Positions 29,206 to 38,147 of a stretch of DNA of 64,000 nt are shown here, piece by piece; position 1 is the stretch's first letter, and every line of letters begins with the position of its first letter. The notes below the pieces were generated by a model that searched no databases, had not been told where the DNA came from, and saw only the letters and a program-made list of their open reading frames with translations. This DNA comes from an uncultured Croceitalea sp. (lineage in GTDB: Bacteria; Bacteroidota; Bacteroidia; Flavobacteriales; Flavobacteriaceae), in contig CANLWK010000005.1 in NCBI GenBank assembly GCA_947494805.1, forward strand, positions 124,001 through 188,000. The letters are read 5' to 3'. The position numbers and the translations under genes were made by a program.

Positions 29206-31248
29206 ATGAAAACAGCTAACATTTTTAAAACCACCGCATTGGCAACCCTTGTGCTGGGCTTTTCGTGCAAAGAAAAGGCCAATGAAGCTCCTGAGAAAGA
29301 ACTGACCTCGGGCATTCTAAAAGAATATATGGACACTTCGGTAAATCCGGGGGATAACTTTACGGCCTATGTGAATGGTAGTTGGGTCAAGAAAACCCAG
29401 ATTCCGGCCGATAAATCATCTTACGGTGTAGGGTTTATTGTTCATGAGGAATCTGAAGAAAATGTAAAAAAGATTATCGAAGAATCGGCTTCCGGTGATT
29501 TTGAAAAAGGCTCTGATGAACAAAAAGTTGGTGACCTCTATCAGTCATATATGGATATGGACACCAGAAACGAAAAGGGTGTTGCACCATTGAAGGAAGA
29601 GCTTGAAAAAATCGAAGCCTTAAAAAATCACGATGATTTGGCCAGTTATTTTGCCTACGCCAACAAATATGGCATTAATGTGCCCTTAGCACTGTTTGTG
29701 TACCAAGATTTTAAGAATCCTGACGTATATACCGTCTATACCTGGCAATCAGGTTTAGGACTTCCTGATAGGGATTACTATTTAAAAGAGGACGACCGTT
29801 CCAAAGAAATCCAGACCAAATATCAGGCACATATTGCCAAAATGTTTGAATTGTTGGGAATGACAGATGCCGGTGCTGCTGCTAAAACGGTGATGGACCT
29901 AGAGACCAAAATTGCCACTGAACACCTAGAAAAGGAAAAGACCAGAGATTTGGTTTCCTTGTACAATATGTTCCCAGTAGATACGCTATCGAACATTATG
30001 CCCAAGTTCAATTGGACCAATTATTTGAACGAGGCCGGTTTGGCCGAGCAAGAAATGTTGGGCGTACTGATGTTGGACTATACCAAGGCACTTGACGGTA
30101 TTATTGCCTCTACAAACCTTGACGACTGGAAAACCTATTTGAAATGGGGCTTGATAGATGCGAATGCCTCTCGTTTAAGTGCTGCATTGGACCAACAAAA
30201 TTGGGAGTTTTACAGCAAAGAACTTCGCGGTACGCAAGAACAACGCCCCATGTGGAGAAGGGGCGTATCTACCGTAAACCGCACTTTGGGTGAGGTAGTT
30301 GGCAAGGTATATGTAAAAAGACACTTTCCGCCAGAGGCAAAGGCCCATATGGAAAACTTGGTCGACAATCTTCTAAAGGCCTATGAGGTCAGCATCAAAG
30401 AGCTTGATTGGATGAGCGAAGCGACCAAAAAAGAGGCTTTGGACAAACTGGGCAAGTTTACACCTAAAATTGGCTATCCCGATAAATGGAAAAGCTATGA
30501 TCTGGACATTAATGCCGATGACCTTTATGGCAATTTGCTAAAATCGAGTATCATGGAGTATGAGCGCCAATTGGCCAAATTGGGGCAGCCCATAGATAAA
30601 GATGAATGGGCTATGACGCCGCAAACTGTCAATGCGTACTATAACCCTACAATGAACGAGATTGTCTTTCCTGCAGCCATTTTGCAGCCACCTTTCTTTG
30701 ACCTCAACGCAGAAGATGCCGTGAACTATGGCGCTATTGGTGCGGTCATTGGCCATGAGATCGGCCATGGTTTTGACGATATGGGCAGCGCATTCGATGG
30801 CGATGGTGCCATGCGCAATTGGTGGACCGAAACCGATAAAGAAGAGTTTAAAAAGCGCACTGGGGCCTTGGTCGAACAATACAACAACTATGAAGTATTG
30901 CCCGGTGTCAATGTAAGTGGTGAATTTACCTTGGGTGAAAACATTGGTGATTTGGGTGGTTTGAGCATAGCCCTAAAGGCCTATAAGATGTCATTGAACG
31001 GTGAAGAAGCTCCTGAAATGGATGGCTTTACCGCTGAACAACGCATATTCATAGGGTATGCACAGGCATGGAGGAACAAGATGCGTGATGAGGCCTTGCG
31101 GGTACAGGTGACCACAGATCCACACTCACCGGCAGACCTAAGGGTCAACGGCATTGTACGTAATGTGCCAGAGTTTTATACAGCTTTCAATGTGCAGCCT
31201 ACAGATTCACTGTACCTGCCCATTGAAGCCCGTGTTAAAATTTGGTGA
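29206..31248 (+). CDS. M13 family metallopeptidase, lipoprotein (PepO/neprilysin-like)
   Basis: A 680-residue exported zinc endopeptidase of the neprilysin family. The signal peptide ends in LVLGFSC, a type II lipobox with Cys22. The Peptidase_M13_N domain covers about 40-440, and the catalytic M13 domain covers about 480-680 with HEIGH at about residue 516 (VIGHEIGHGFDDMGSAFDG). The third zinc ligand is in GENIGDLGGLSIA at about 585. The substrate-binding NAYY motif is at VNAYYNPTMNEIVFPA. It is probably a periplasmic or surface oligopeptidase. Monocistronic, with a terminator downstream. Confidence 0.95.
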   Translation: MKTANIFKTTALATLVLGFSCKEKANEAPEKELTSGILKEYMDTSVNPGDNFTAYVNGSWVKKTQIPADKSSYGVGFIVHEESEENVKKIIEESASGDFEKGSDEQKVGDLYQSYMDMDTRNEKGVAPLKEELEKIEALKNHDDLASYFAYANKYGINVPLALFVYQDFKNPDVYTVYTWQSGLGLPDRDYYLKEDDRSKEIQTKYQAHIAKMFELLGMTDAGAAAKTVMDLETKIATEHLEKEKTRDLVSLYNMFPVDTLSNIMPKFNWTNYLNEAGLAEQEMLGVLMLDYTKALDGIIASTNLDDWKTYLKWGLIDANASRLSAALDQQNWEFYSKELRGTQEQRPMWRRGVSTVNRTLGEVVGKVYVKRHFPPEAKAHMENLVDNLLKAYEVSIKELDWMSEATKKEALDKLGKFTPKIGYPDKWKSYDLDINADDLYGNLLKSSIMEYERQLAKLGQPIDKDEWAMTPQTVNAYYNPTMNEIVFPAAILQPPFFDLNAEDAVNYGAIGAVIGHEIGHGFDDMGSAFDGDGAMRNWWTETDKEEFKKRTGALVEQYNNYEVLPGVNVSGEFTLGENIGDLGGLSIALKAYKMSLNGEEAPEMDGFTAEQRIFIGYAQAWRNKMRDEALRVQVTTDPHSPADLRVNGIVRNVPEFYTAFNVQPTDSLYLPIEARVKIW

Positions 31249-31264
31249 TCAAATAGCACAATGA

Positions 31265-31297
31265 AAAAGGCCTTCATGTAAATGAGGGCTTTTTTTG
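31265..31297 (+). terminator. Intrinsic terminator after the M13 peptidase gene
   Basis: AAAGGCCTTCAT pairs with ATGAGGGCTTT around a GTAA loop, including G-T pairs, followed by a T tract. The reverse side lies just beyond the small minus-strand lipoprotein gene. Confidence 0.75.
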
Positions 31298-31307
31298 TGC
31301 GATAAAT

Positions 31308-31436
31308 TCACTGGACCTCTTGCGTTTCTTCATCAGGATTCAAGATTTCGACATCTTGTTCCCCTTCGTCATTGGTGCAGCTGGTAACCGCCATGGACGA
31401 GAAAACGAGGGCAACGAGCAAAAGAATGGTTTTCAT
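31308..31436 (-). CDS. Small lipoprotein (42 aa)
   Basis: An ATG at 31436 opens a 42-codon frame. It begins MKTILLLVALVFSS, a signal peptide, and reaches the lipobox VTSC with Cys20. A short acidic tail follows (TNDEGEQDVEILNPDEE). The complete signal-peptide-plus-lipobox pattern in so short a frame is unlikely by chance. The frame also fits neatly between the M13 peptidase terminator and the divergent esterase gene. It is the only minus-strand gene between 26.8 and 60.3 kb. Function is unknown. Confidence 0.65.
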   Translation of the reverse strand: MKTILLLVALVFSSMAVTSCTNDEGEQDVEILNPDEETQEVQ

Positions 31437-31558
31437 AAGGCAGCGTATTGTAGGTGTTGGGATCAATAGGTACCTCTATAACGCATAATCGCAATGGCTT
31501 AGTATAGTATGGGCCAAAGCTAAATTCACTATCTTATGGTTTAAATATAAGGCCAACT

Positions 31559-33289
31559 ATGAAAATTCGATTTTTTAGTTTTTTAAGTAGTGTTTTGATG
31601 TTATGGTCTTGTCAAGAGACGACCCAAAAAAGCACTACGTTTACCATTTCGTTTAATGACGGTGCAAGCACTGAAACCTTGGACGGCCGTTTATTGTTGA
31701 TGCTATCGACCAACAATGACGACGAACCCCGTTTTCAGATCAATTCAGGCTTGGATACCCAGTTGATATTTGGCATTGATGTCGAAGGGATGAAAGCCGG
31801 AGATGAAAAGGTTATTGATGACACGGTGTTTGGTTTTCCACGTACGAGTTTGGCTGAAGTGCCGCCAGGCGATTATTATGTGCAGGCGTTGTTGCATACA
31901 TATGAGACCTTTGACCTCTCAACAGGGCATACCGTCAAATTGCCCATGGACAATGGCGAAGGACAACGGTGGAACCGGTCACCGGGAAATATCTATAGTG
32001 AGCCGTTCAAGATTACGATAACCGAAAAGGGCGGCAACACGGTTGCTGTTGAAATGGACAAGGTGATTCTCCCAATTGAAGAAGCCAAGGATACCGAGTG
32101 GATCAAGCATATCAAAATAAAGTCAGAGAAACTAAGTACGTTCTGGGGGCGCGATATGTACTTGGGCGCACATGTCTTATTGCCCAAAGGATTTGAAGAA
32201 CATCCTGAGGCCAAGTATCCACTGATGATTTTTCACGGTCATTTTCCCGATGATTTTGGTGGATTTCGAACCACACCACCCGATCCGGCGATGAAACCCG
32301 AATATTCGGCCCGGTTTGATGTAGAGGGCTATAACGTTCTACAACAGCAAGAAGCCTATGATTTTTACCAACGTTGGAACGACCCCGATTTTCCGCGTTT
32401 TTTGATCATTGAGATACAGCACCCAACTCCGTATTACGATGATTCTTATGCGGTCAATTCGGCCAGTCAGGGACCTTATGGTGATGCGATAACCCACGAA
32501 CTGATTCCCTATATCGAAAAAGAGTTCCGTGGTTTGGGCGAGGGCTGGTCCCGTTTCTTGTACGGCGGTTCCACCGGAGGTTGGGAGGCCCTGGCCGTTC
32601 AGGTCAAATACCCTGAGGCCTACAATGGTTGCTTTGCTGCTTGTCCGGACCCGATTGACTTTAGGGCCTATTGTTTGACCAATATCTACGAAGATGAAAA
32701 CGCGTATTACTACGAGAGTGCGCATAAAACGCTTGAGGTGCCGGCGCACCGTGACTATTTGGGCCATATCACCTCTACAGTAAAAGATGAAAACCACTTA
32801 GAGTTGGTCTTGGGCACCAAATCAAGGTCGGGCCAACAATGGGATATTTGGGAAGCCACCTATTCGCCCCAAAATGACGAAGGCTACCCCAAACGTATTT
32901 GGGACAAAAAAACAGGAGTTATCGATGCTGAGGTCGCTAATTATTGGAAAGAAAATTTTGACCTACGCCATATTTTGGAGCGCGATTGGGACAAGCTCGG
33001 CGATAACCTTAAAGGAAAGATCCATATCTACTGCGGTGATATGGACAATTATTATCTAAACAATGCGGTCTACCTTATGGAAGACTTTTTAGAGCACACC
33101 ACGGACCCGTATTATGATGGGGAGGTATTGTACGGTGACCGTGCCGAACATTGTTGGAACGGTGACCCAGAACAGCCGAACCATATTTCACGATTGCGGT
33201 ACAACAGTATGTATGTGCCCAAGATTATGGAACGCATTGCGAAAAGCGCCCCCAGAGGTGCTGATCTAACCAGTTGGCGCTATCAATAA
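31559..33289 (+). CDS. Alpha/beta-hydrolase esterase, lipoprotein
   Basis: A 576-residue exported protein with a lipobox at Cys18 (LMLWSCQ). After a beta-rich N-terminal region (about 25-190) comes an alpha/beta-hydrolase domain of the enterochelin-esterase/esterase D type. The nucleophile elbow YGGSTGGWEA has its Ser near residue 338. The Asp is probably in HIYCGDMDNYY and the catalytic His in DRAEHCWNGDP. A carbohydrate esterase or peptide/siderophore hydrolase would fit, but the substrate cannot be read. Only 3 bp separate it from the DUF2306 gene, so they form an operon. Confidence 0.8.
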   Translation: MKIRFFSFLSSVLMLWSCQETTQKSTTFTISFNDGASTETLDGRLLLMLSTNNDDEPRFQINSGLDTQLIFGIDVEGMKAGDEKVIDDTVFGFPRTSLAEVPPGDYYVQALLHTYETFDLSTGHTVKLPMDNGEGQRWNRSPGNIYSEPFKITITEKGGNTVAVEMDKVILPIEEAKDTEWIKHIKIKSEKLSTFWGRDMYLGAHVLLPKGFEEHPEAKYPLMIFHGHFPDDFGGFRTTPPDPAMKPEYSARFDVEGYNVLQQQEAYDFYQRWNDPDFPRFLIIEIQHPTPYYDDSYAVNSASQGPYGDAITHELIPYIEKEFRGLGEGWSRFLYGGSTGGWEALAVQVKYPEAYNGCFAACPDPIDFRAYCLTNIYEDENAYYYESAHKTLEVPAHRDYLGHITSTVKDENHLELVLGTKSRSGQQWDIWEATYSPQNDEGYPKRIWDKKTGVIDAEVANYWKENFDLRHILERDWDKLGDNLKGKIHIYCGDMDNYYLNNAVYLMEDFLEHTTDPYYDGEVLYGDRAEHCWNGDPEQPNHISRLRYNSMYVPKIMERIAKSAPRGADLTSWRYQ

Positions 33290-33292
33290 GGT

Positions 33293-33925
33293 ATGAAGAA
33301 CAGCACGAACAAAGTAGCTTGGTTTGTCTTTGCCTTTATGGCCATAGGGGTAGGACTCTATCCCTTGGGGTATTTGTATTATGCGTTTCAAGATGGTGAG
33401 ATTGCCCTACGGCTTTCAAAGAGCCAAGAACTGTTGAATAGTGTACTCTGGAACATCGGTTTTTACGGCCACATTACTTTTGGCGGGGCGGCCCTTATCA
33501 CGGGCTGGTCGCAGTTCAGTGAAAAGCTGCGTAAAAAACGCTTGTCGTTACACCGAAAACTGGGCAAGGTGTATGCACTCTCGGTTTTGGTTAGTGGTGT
33601 CTGCGGCGTGGGTATTGCATTTTATGCTACGGGCGGTGTGATTACGACCTTGGGCTTTTTAGGGTTGGGGGTGGTATGGCTGTACACCACCTTCAAGGCC
33701 TATAACGCCATTAAAAAAAAGGATATCGTCTTGCACCAAGGCATGATGATCTACAGCTATGCGGCTTGTTTTGCTGCGGTGACCTTACGCATATGGTTGC
33801 CATTGTTGACACTGACCCTAGGTTCTTTTTTACCCGCCTATCAACTAGTGGCCTGGCTGTGCTGGGTACCCAATATGGTTTTTGCGTATTTCTGGGTACG
33901 AAAAAAAGGTATCGTATTGGGGTGA
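33293..33925 (+). CDS. DUF2306 membrane protein
   Basis: A 210-residue inner-membrane protein with about six hydrophobic helices. DUF2306 marks are LHRKLGKVYALSVLVSG after the second helix, and the conserved His in LHQGMMIYSYAACFAAVTLRIWLP. The family has no established biochemical role. It starts 3 bp after the esterase stop and is probably co-transcribed. It is the last gene before the cassette-like region. Confidence 0.8.
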   Translation: MKNSTNKVAWFVFAFMAIGVGLYPLGYLYYAFQDGEIALRLSKSQELLNSVLWNIGFYGHITFGGAALITGWSQFSEKLRKKRLSLHRKLGKVYALSVLVSGVCGVGIAFYATGGVITTLGFLGLGVVWLYTTFKAYNAIKKKDIVLHQGMMIYSYAACFAAVTLRIWLPLLTLTLGSFLPAYQLVAWLCWVPNMVFAYFWVRKKGIVLG

Positions 33926-34023
33926 TGGTCTTTTGTTTGGTTGGCAATATAGGTATGACCCATTTGTAATCAAAAGAAAGATTTCCAAACATAATACGTG
34001 CATTTTGTATAACAGAAGGGTCA

Positions 34024-34152
34024 AACACATTGTAGTGTTATACCATTATCTGATAGGTTAAAACTTTGTCTCCCCTTTGGCTATGGGGTTTGGCGTAAAG
34101 CGAGTATCTTGGGAGTAAAAGAATGTAAATACCATATTATTTACGCGTTGCC
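34024..34152 (+). repeat. Possible cassette-boundary element, degenerate
   Basis: The left end (CATTGTAGTGTTATACC) resembles the GTGTATAAAACATAGC end of the better elements. The right end finishes with TTTACGCGTTGCC, 43 bp before the next start. The middle holds CCCCTTTGGCTATGGGG, a small hairpin. This is the weakest member of the series. Confidence 0.3.
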
Positions 34153-34195
34153 ATTCATTAAAAAAACAATTGAAAACCAATTACACTTAACTTTT

Positions 34196-34396
34196 ATGAC
34201 AAACAAAAGCAAGAAAACTTTATTCCTTATGTCAGGAATTTTAACGGGAATAGTATTTATTAGCTCAATTTTAGATTCTGAACGTGGCTCATTATTCGGA
34301 AGCATATGGCTTTTTAGATTAGGATGGCTAATTATGGCCGTATCATCTTTTTTGAGCTATTATAATATAAAGAAGTTAGAAAAAAAGTCTGATTAA
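34196..34396 (+). CDS. Small two-helix membrane protein (66 aa)
   Basis: From the ATG at 34196 the product has 66 residues with two hydrophobic helices (about 8-24, TLFLMSGILTGIVFISS; about 36-52, WLFRLGWLIMAVSSFLS) and a charged C-terminus (KKLEKKSD). An in-frame start further upstream at 34109 would add residues encoded by spacer sequence and is unlikely. No family recognised. It is the first + strand unit of the AT-rich cassette-like region. Confidence 0.55.
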   Translation: MTNKSKKTLFLMSGILTGIVFISSILDSERGSLFGSIWLFRLGWLIMAVSSFLSYYNIKKLEKKSD

Positions 34397-34408
34397 ACTC
34401 TGAATTCT

Positions 34409-34775
34409 CAATCGAGTGTTATGTAAAATCAAAATTAGTTCTGGCTTTTTAGCTTGTTTACGAAGTCATAATCTGAATTGAAAAAACCGAGCTGAATATG
34501 AAATTTAGCAAGTTGCAGAATTACTTACTCAATCGGAATTGTAAATATGGCGGAATATAACGCTGACCGAGTTCACTGAAAAACTGAATATGAAAAATAG
34601 GAGTTTGATTGAAAAATTAAAGTGAAAAAACAACGAAATGGCAAAAATGTATAAAAATAGTAGCTATTTAATCGCTAAAACATAAGTAAATATATATAAA
34701 AAGAGGTCTTTGTTTAACCGAAGAGTAAGTGTGTAAAAATCCGCTACTATTCTTATACTAGACTGATGGTGCAGC
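34409..34775 (+). repeat. Cassette-like spacer element
   Basis: The left end CAATCGAGTGTTATGTAAAA, 12 bp after a stop codon, resembles the CAACGCAGTGTATAAAACA end of the element at 43269. The right end GCTACTATTCTTATACTAGA then GATGGTGCAGC matches the end of the element at 35658. It contains no gene. Confidence 0.5.
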
Positions 34776-35172
34776 ATTATTCATTATTGTTTATTGTGTT
34801 TTAAGGTATTCATGTGTTTGCTGCGTTCGGGACATCTGCGGCGAACAAAATTGCTCCATGCTCCGCATTCCCGCCCTTTTGCAAGGCTGCCCCATCGAGA
34901 GGGCTACACCAAATTGCCAGAACCGTAGGATAAGGGACCTATAAAACAACACCGCCGCTACGGCAGAAAACAACGCTAACACATCACCGGCTAAACGCAA
35001 TTTATTCACTGCTGTTATTTTACGGGGGTTCATCGGTCGCTGCGCTCGGTGGCACGGCCACATCAGTCTTTATGATTTTATGTAACTTTCAGTCACAACA
35101 AACATAAATCCTGGGCTTTCAACGCTCCGACCCGCACATTGCTCACGCAATGTCGTGCGTAGCCCTCTCGTT
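34765..35172 (+). repeat. Repeated non-coding segment, long copy
   Basis: The first about 66 bp (GATGGTGCAGCATTATTCAT and on) are nearly identical to 35846-35911. The last about 60 bp (GGGCTTTCAACGC, CCGCACATTGCTCACGC, CGTGCGTAGCCC, CTCGTT) match 35983-36044. The long copy has about 209 extra bp bounded by GCTGCGTTCGG (34820-34830) and GCTGCGCTCGG (35039-35049). The short copy therefore looks like a deletion between these direct repeats. Confidence 0.85.
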
Positions 35173-35193
35173 ACCACACATTTTGAATAAAAT

Positions 35194-35661
35194 TTGAGAT
35201 TAATATTTTACATATCATGCCTTAATATTTTACTGATTGGTTGTTCAAATCCAAAAAGAAATTTAATCGTTACGGCAAATGATTATGAAATTGACTTGAC
35301 GCAACTGGATTCGGTACGCGAAAATCTTAACGGATTTTGGATTCCAGAAGATGACGTTGATGGACAAGAAATATTATGGTTGGACTTCAACAATGGAGAG
35401 AATTCAACATCCTGGTGGGAAATGCCATATACGTCTGAAATTAAACGAACTCAAACAATACCCGTTAAATCTTGCCAGACAGTTATTGGACTGATTAAAA
35501 TAAATGGTCAAGTAAATATCGAACGAGTTGGATTAACTTTTTCGGACACCACAAACATCAAATATTTATCAAAAAATAAATTCAAAATTCACGGAACTAC
35601 ATATTTAAAACATAAAGGATATGACTTTTTAACCTCGCGACGGAATAAAAACGTGTGGTAA
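35194..35661 (+). CDS. Hypothetical lipoprotein (155 aa)
   Basis: A 155-residue exported lipoprotein read from a TTG start. The signal peptide MRLIFYISCLNILLIG leads to a lipobox Cys17 (LLIGCSNP). The mature part is a small, beta-rich domain with Trp/Phe at regular spacing (LNGFWIPEDD, ILWLDFNNGENSTSWWEMP), like lipocalin-type lipoproteins. No ATG is available that keeps the signal peptide. The stop codon TAA forms the first bases of the following palindromic element (TAACACGG), a pattern seen elsewhere in this region. Function unknown. Confidence 0.6.
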   Translation: MRLIFYISCLNILLIGCSNPKRNLIVTANDYEIDLTQLDSVRENLNGFWIPEDDVDGQEILWLDFNNGENSTSWWEMPYTSEIKRTQTIPVKSCQTVIGLIKINGQVNIERVGLTFSDTTNIKYLSKNKFKIHGTTYLKHKGYDFLTSRRNKNVW

Positions 35662-35851
35662 CACGGTGTATAAAACATAGCTAGGAAGTGCTAAATAGGA
35701 AGGCTAGTGTCTATTTGCAAAGACCGCCAAATTTTTAATTTGGCTTTTAAAATTGAGATAAGTTAAAAACAAAATATAAAAATTCGGCTCTGTGTAAATC
35801 CGAAAAGTTAGTGTCTTTTTACACGCTACGTTTCATACACAGAACGATGGT
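35658..35851 (+). repeat. Palindromic cassette-boundary element, near-copy of 43269-43460
   Basis: Outer arms GTGTATAAAACATAGC (from 35666) and GCTACGTTTCATACAC (from 35825) are inverted repeats with 14 of 16 matches. A central hairpin GCCAAAT/ATTTGGC lies at 35726-35744. ATTCGGCTCTGTGT and TTAGTGTCTTTT are shared word for word with the copy 7.6 kb away. Confidence 0.85.
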
Positions 35852-36085
35852 GCAGCATTATTCATTATTGTTTATTGTTTTTTAAGGTATTCATGTGTTC
35901 GCTGCGTTCGGTGCCACGGCCACAGCTGTCTTTCACTTTTTACGTACCTTTACTTCGACTACGCTCGGTACAGGCAAAATGCGGGGCTTTCAACGCCCCG
36001 ACCCGCACATTGCTCACGCAATGTCGTGCGTAGCCCTTCTCGTTGTGGCCAATACAAAACAAACAGAAAATCTAAACAGATAAAA
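35662..36085. other. Gene-free stretch of 424 bp
   Basis: It holds the 194-bp palindromic element and then the short copy of the repeated non-coding segment, with 41 bp left before the next ATG. No coding frame is supported. Confidence 0.75.
35846..36044 (+). repeat. Repeated non-coding segment, short copy
   Basis: Same outer sequences as 34765-35172 without the internal about 209 bp, joined at GCTGCGTTCGG. It ends CTTCTCGTTGTGG, 41 bp before the DHFR-like gene, just as the long copy ends CTCTCGTTACC 21 bp before the lipoprotein gene. Confidence 0.85.
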
Positions 36086-36619
36086 ATGCGAAAAATAATC
36101 TATTACGTGGCGAGTTCGTTGGACGGATACATCGCGGGCAAAAGTGACGATATCAGTAAATTTATTTTGCAAGGAGAAGGAGTTGAAAAATACCAATCAG
36201 ACCTTACGAGTTTTGGAACTGTCATTATGGGAAGAAAAACTTATGAATTCGGATTTCAATATGGACTTGAACCGGGACAGCCTGCTTATCCAAATATGGA
36301 ACACCACATCTTCTCGAATTCGCTGAAAATTGATAATCCATCAGAATCAGTTAAAATAGAAAAGCTCAGTTTGGATAAAGTGAATGAAATTAGACAAAAC
36401 GCTAAGACTGATATTTACCTATGTGGTGGCGGTGAGTTTGCGGGTTGGTTATTGAAAAATGGACTGATTGACCAACTGAAACTCAAATTAAATCCTATTG
36501 TACTAGGAGGTGGGACGAAATTATTCGGTTCTTCAACAGCTAATGAAAGTTGGGAACTAACGGACAAAGAATCATTTTCTGACGGGCTTCAAATATTAAC
36601 TTACGACAAGAAAAAATAG
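36086..36619 (+). CDS. Dihydrofolate-reductase-family protein (RibD C-terminal domain)
   Basis: A 177-residue cytosolic protein of the RibD_C/DHFR-like fold. The N-terminal signature is MRKIIYYVASSLDGYIAG, with DDISKF after it. GTVIMGRKTYEFG (about 47-59) corresponds to the NADP-binding strand, and IYLCGGGEFAGWLL followed by DQLKLKLNPIVLGGGTKLF are the second family signature. It is probably an NADPH-dependent reductase of unknown substrate, and it is not the housekeeping FolA. The ATG at 36086 is preferred over an upstream frame that lies in repeat DNA. Single gene between two spacer elements. Confidence 0.85.
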   Translation: MRKIIYYVASSLDGYIAGKSDDISKFILQGEGVEKYQSDLTSFGTVIMGRKTYEFGFQYGLEPGQPAYPNMEHHIFSNSLKIDNPSESVKIEKLSLDKVNEIRQNAKTDIYLCGGGEFAGWLLKNGLIDQLKLKLNPIVLGGGTKLFGSSTANESWELTDKESFSDGLQILTYDKKK

Positions 36620-36722
36620 ACGTAATAGTAGTCAGTTCAAAGTTTTTGGTACTTATCAAACTGTATACTTAACCGAAAGTGAAGTGCTTTGAAATCGCCT
36701 ATTTTTCATATACTAACCGTTA
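36617..36722 (+). repeat. Cassette-like spacer element
   Basis: It starts at the stop codon of the DHFR-like gene and ends CATATACTAACCGTTA (ACCGTTA at 36716-36722), 14 bp before the Crp/Fnr gene. Inside, ACCGAAAGTGAAGTGCTT is shared, with one change, with the spacer at 42659. Confidence 0.6.
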
Positions 36723-36736
36723 CCTACAATTATGAG

Positions 36737-37297
36737 ATGACAGTTGCCGAATACATAAAAAAAGAAATTGACTCTGATTTCAATGGACAATTGCCTTTTT
36801 CTACACACAAAACAAGCATAAAGAAAGGCACCATCATAACCGATTTTGGACAAACCGAACGTAATGTTTATTTCTTGATGAAAGGCATTGTTTTAGTAGA
36901 AATTGAATCGAAAAGAGAAAATAGAATACTCGATTTCTTCTTTGGTAATTCATTTTTTGCCTCATATAGTTCATTGTTATTGAACAAGCCTTCTGATGTT
37001 CGAATATCAACTTTTGAAAACTGCATATTGGAAATAATAGAGTATAATGATTTGAAAGAAGCTTACAAAAATTCTCTGATTGCCAATAAATTAGGAAGAA
37101 TGGAGACCGAAAAACTTTATGCCAGAAAAGTAAAACGAGAAAAGGACTTTTTGACAAAAACGGCAGAAGAAAGATATGCTTCACTCATTACGACCTATCC
37201 AGAAATCGTTCAGAAGATTCCTGTAAAGGATATTTCAAAGTACCTGGGAATACAACCTGAAAGTTTGAGTCGTATCCGAAAACGCTTTATTTTCTAA
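36737..37297 (+). CDS. Crp/Fnr-family transcriptional regulator
   Basis: A 186-residue regulator from the ATG at 36737. The cyclic-nucleotide-binding-like beta-roll covers about 20-110 (ITDFGQTERNVYFLMKGIVLVEI). The dimerisation helix is about 112-135. The C-terminal helix-turn-helix has IPVKDISKYLGIQPESLSRIRKRF. There is no Cys cluster, so it is not an oxygen-sensing Fnr. The closest type is the Crp/Fnr regulators common in Bacteroidota, whose ligand is unknown. An in-frame TTG upstream at 36689 lies in the spacer element and is rejected. It may act on the hydrolase 50 bp downstream. Confidence 0.85.
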   Translation: MTVAEYIKKEIDSDFNGQLPFSTHKTSIKKGTIITDFGQTERNVYFLMKGIVLVEIESKRENRILDFFFGNSFFASYSSLLLNKPSDVRISTFENCILEIIEYNDLKEAYKNSLIANKLGRMETEKLYARKVKREKDFLTKTAEERYASLITTYPEIVQKIPVKDISKYLGIQPESLSRIRKRFIF

Positions 37298-37346
37298 CAT
37301 AAGGTCAAGTCCATTTTCACGTGGAGTACATACCTTGATTAAAAAA

Positions 37347-38147
37347 ATGATTTATAAGTTTCTTAAATATCCGTTTTTTGGAAAATTTATGGTTGAATGG
37401 AAGAACCCAATTCCCGAAAATGAACTTAGCGACTGGGAACCTGTATCAATAAAAAGTAAAAGCAAAGGATTGATAAAAGGACTTTTCGCTAATTCAAAAA
37501 CCAAAGAACAAAGAGCGACTATTGTTTTGGGACATCCAATGGGCAAAGAGGCAAAAGGTTTTTTTATAAAGAGAGGCTACACAGAACTCTTGAGGAATAA
37601 TGGCTTCAACACATTAATTTTTGATATCAATGGTTTTGGTGAGAGTACACACGGAAACTTCTCTTATTTCGAGGATATAGTTGCCATTGGTAAAAAAGCA
37701 AAACAAATTACCCAAGACATTCCAATCGGCTATTTTGGAATTTCTTTAGGAGGACAGTGGGCAACCATTGCATTTGCAGACAAAACCCATCCTTACCAAT
37801 TTGCTATTGTAGAGAGTTCAGCTACAACATTAGATGAATTTTGGATAAAGTTTCCTTTCGCCTACAAGACTTTGAAGTTCTTAAATATCCTAATGCCTGA
37901 ATACGCTAAAAAGATAAAGATGATTGAGCGAATCAAAGAAGCAAAGAATTTGAACTCACTATTGTTGATATATTCTAAAGATGACACTTGGGTCCCATTC
38001 GAAATGGGAGAGAGATTTTTGAAAAACAGTCCTGTAAAAACAGAACTTTGGCCAGTAGAAAATGCCAAGCACGCCGAAATAATGAAGTCAAAACATAAAG
38101 ATGAATATAAAAATAAAATCATCTCTTTCTTAACTGCCGAATCATAA
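37347..38147 (+). CDS. Alpha/beta hydrolase
   Basis: A 266-residue cytosolic alpha/beta hydrolase. The oxyanion region is TIVLGHPMGKEAKGFF. The nucleophile elbow GISLGGQWA has the catalytic Ser near residue 136. The acid is probably Asp in YSKDDTWVPFEMG, and the catalytic His is in VENAKHAEIMK near 245. The lack of a signal peptide distinguishes it from the secreted hydrolases in this window. It follows the Crp/Fnr gene by 49 bp with no full palindromic element between, so these two may form one unit. Substrate unknown. Confidence 0.8.
   Translation: MIYKFLKYPFFGKFMVEWKNPIPENELSDWEPVSIKSKSKGLIKGLFANSKTKEQRATIVLGHPMGKEAKGFFIKRGYTELLRNNGFNTLIFDINGFGESTHGNFSYFEDIVAIGKKAKQITQDIPIGYFGISLGGQWATIAFADKTHPYQFAIVESSATTLDEFWIKFPFAYKTLKFLNILMPEYAKKIKMIERIKEAKNLNSLLLIYSKDDTWVPFEMGERFLKNSPVKTELWPVENAKHAEIMKSKHKDEYKNKIISFLTAES

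Larger units (their letters stand above)
34397..35193. other. Gene-free stretch of 797 bp
   Basis: No credible coding frame. The first part is a very AT-rich spacer with cassette-like ends (34409-34775). The second part is a repeated non-coding segment (34765-35172) whose shorter copy lies 1081 bp downstream. The GC-richer core of the second part contains several short inverted repeats, including GCACATTGC/GCAATGTCGTGC. Confidence 0.7.

Noticed and set aside
32339-32797. 152-residue antisense frame inside the esterase gene
   Set aside because: The sense frame carries the catalytic motifs, and the antisense product resembles nothing.
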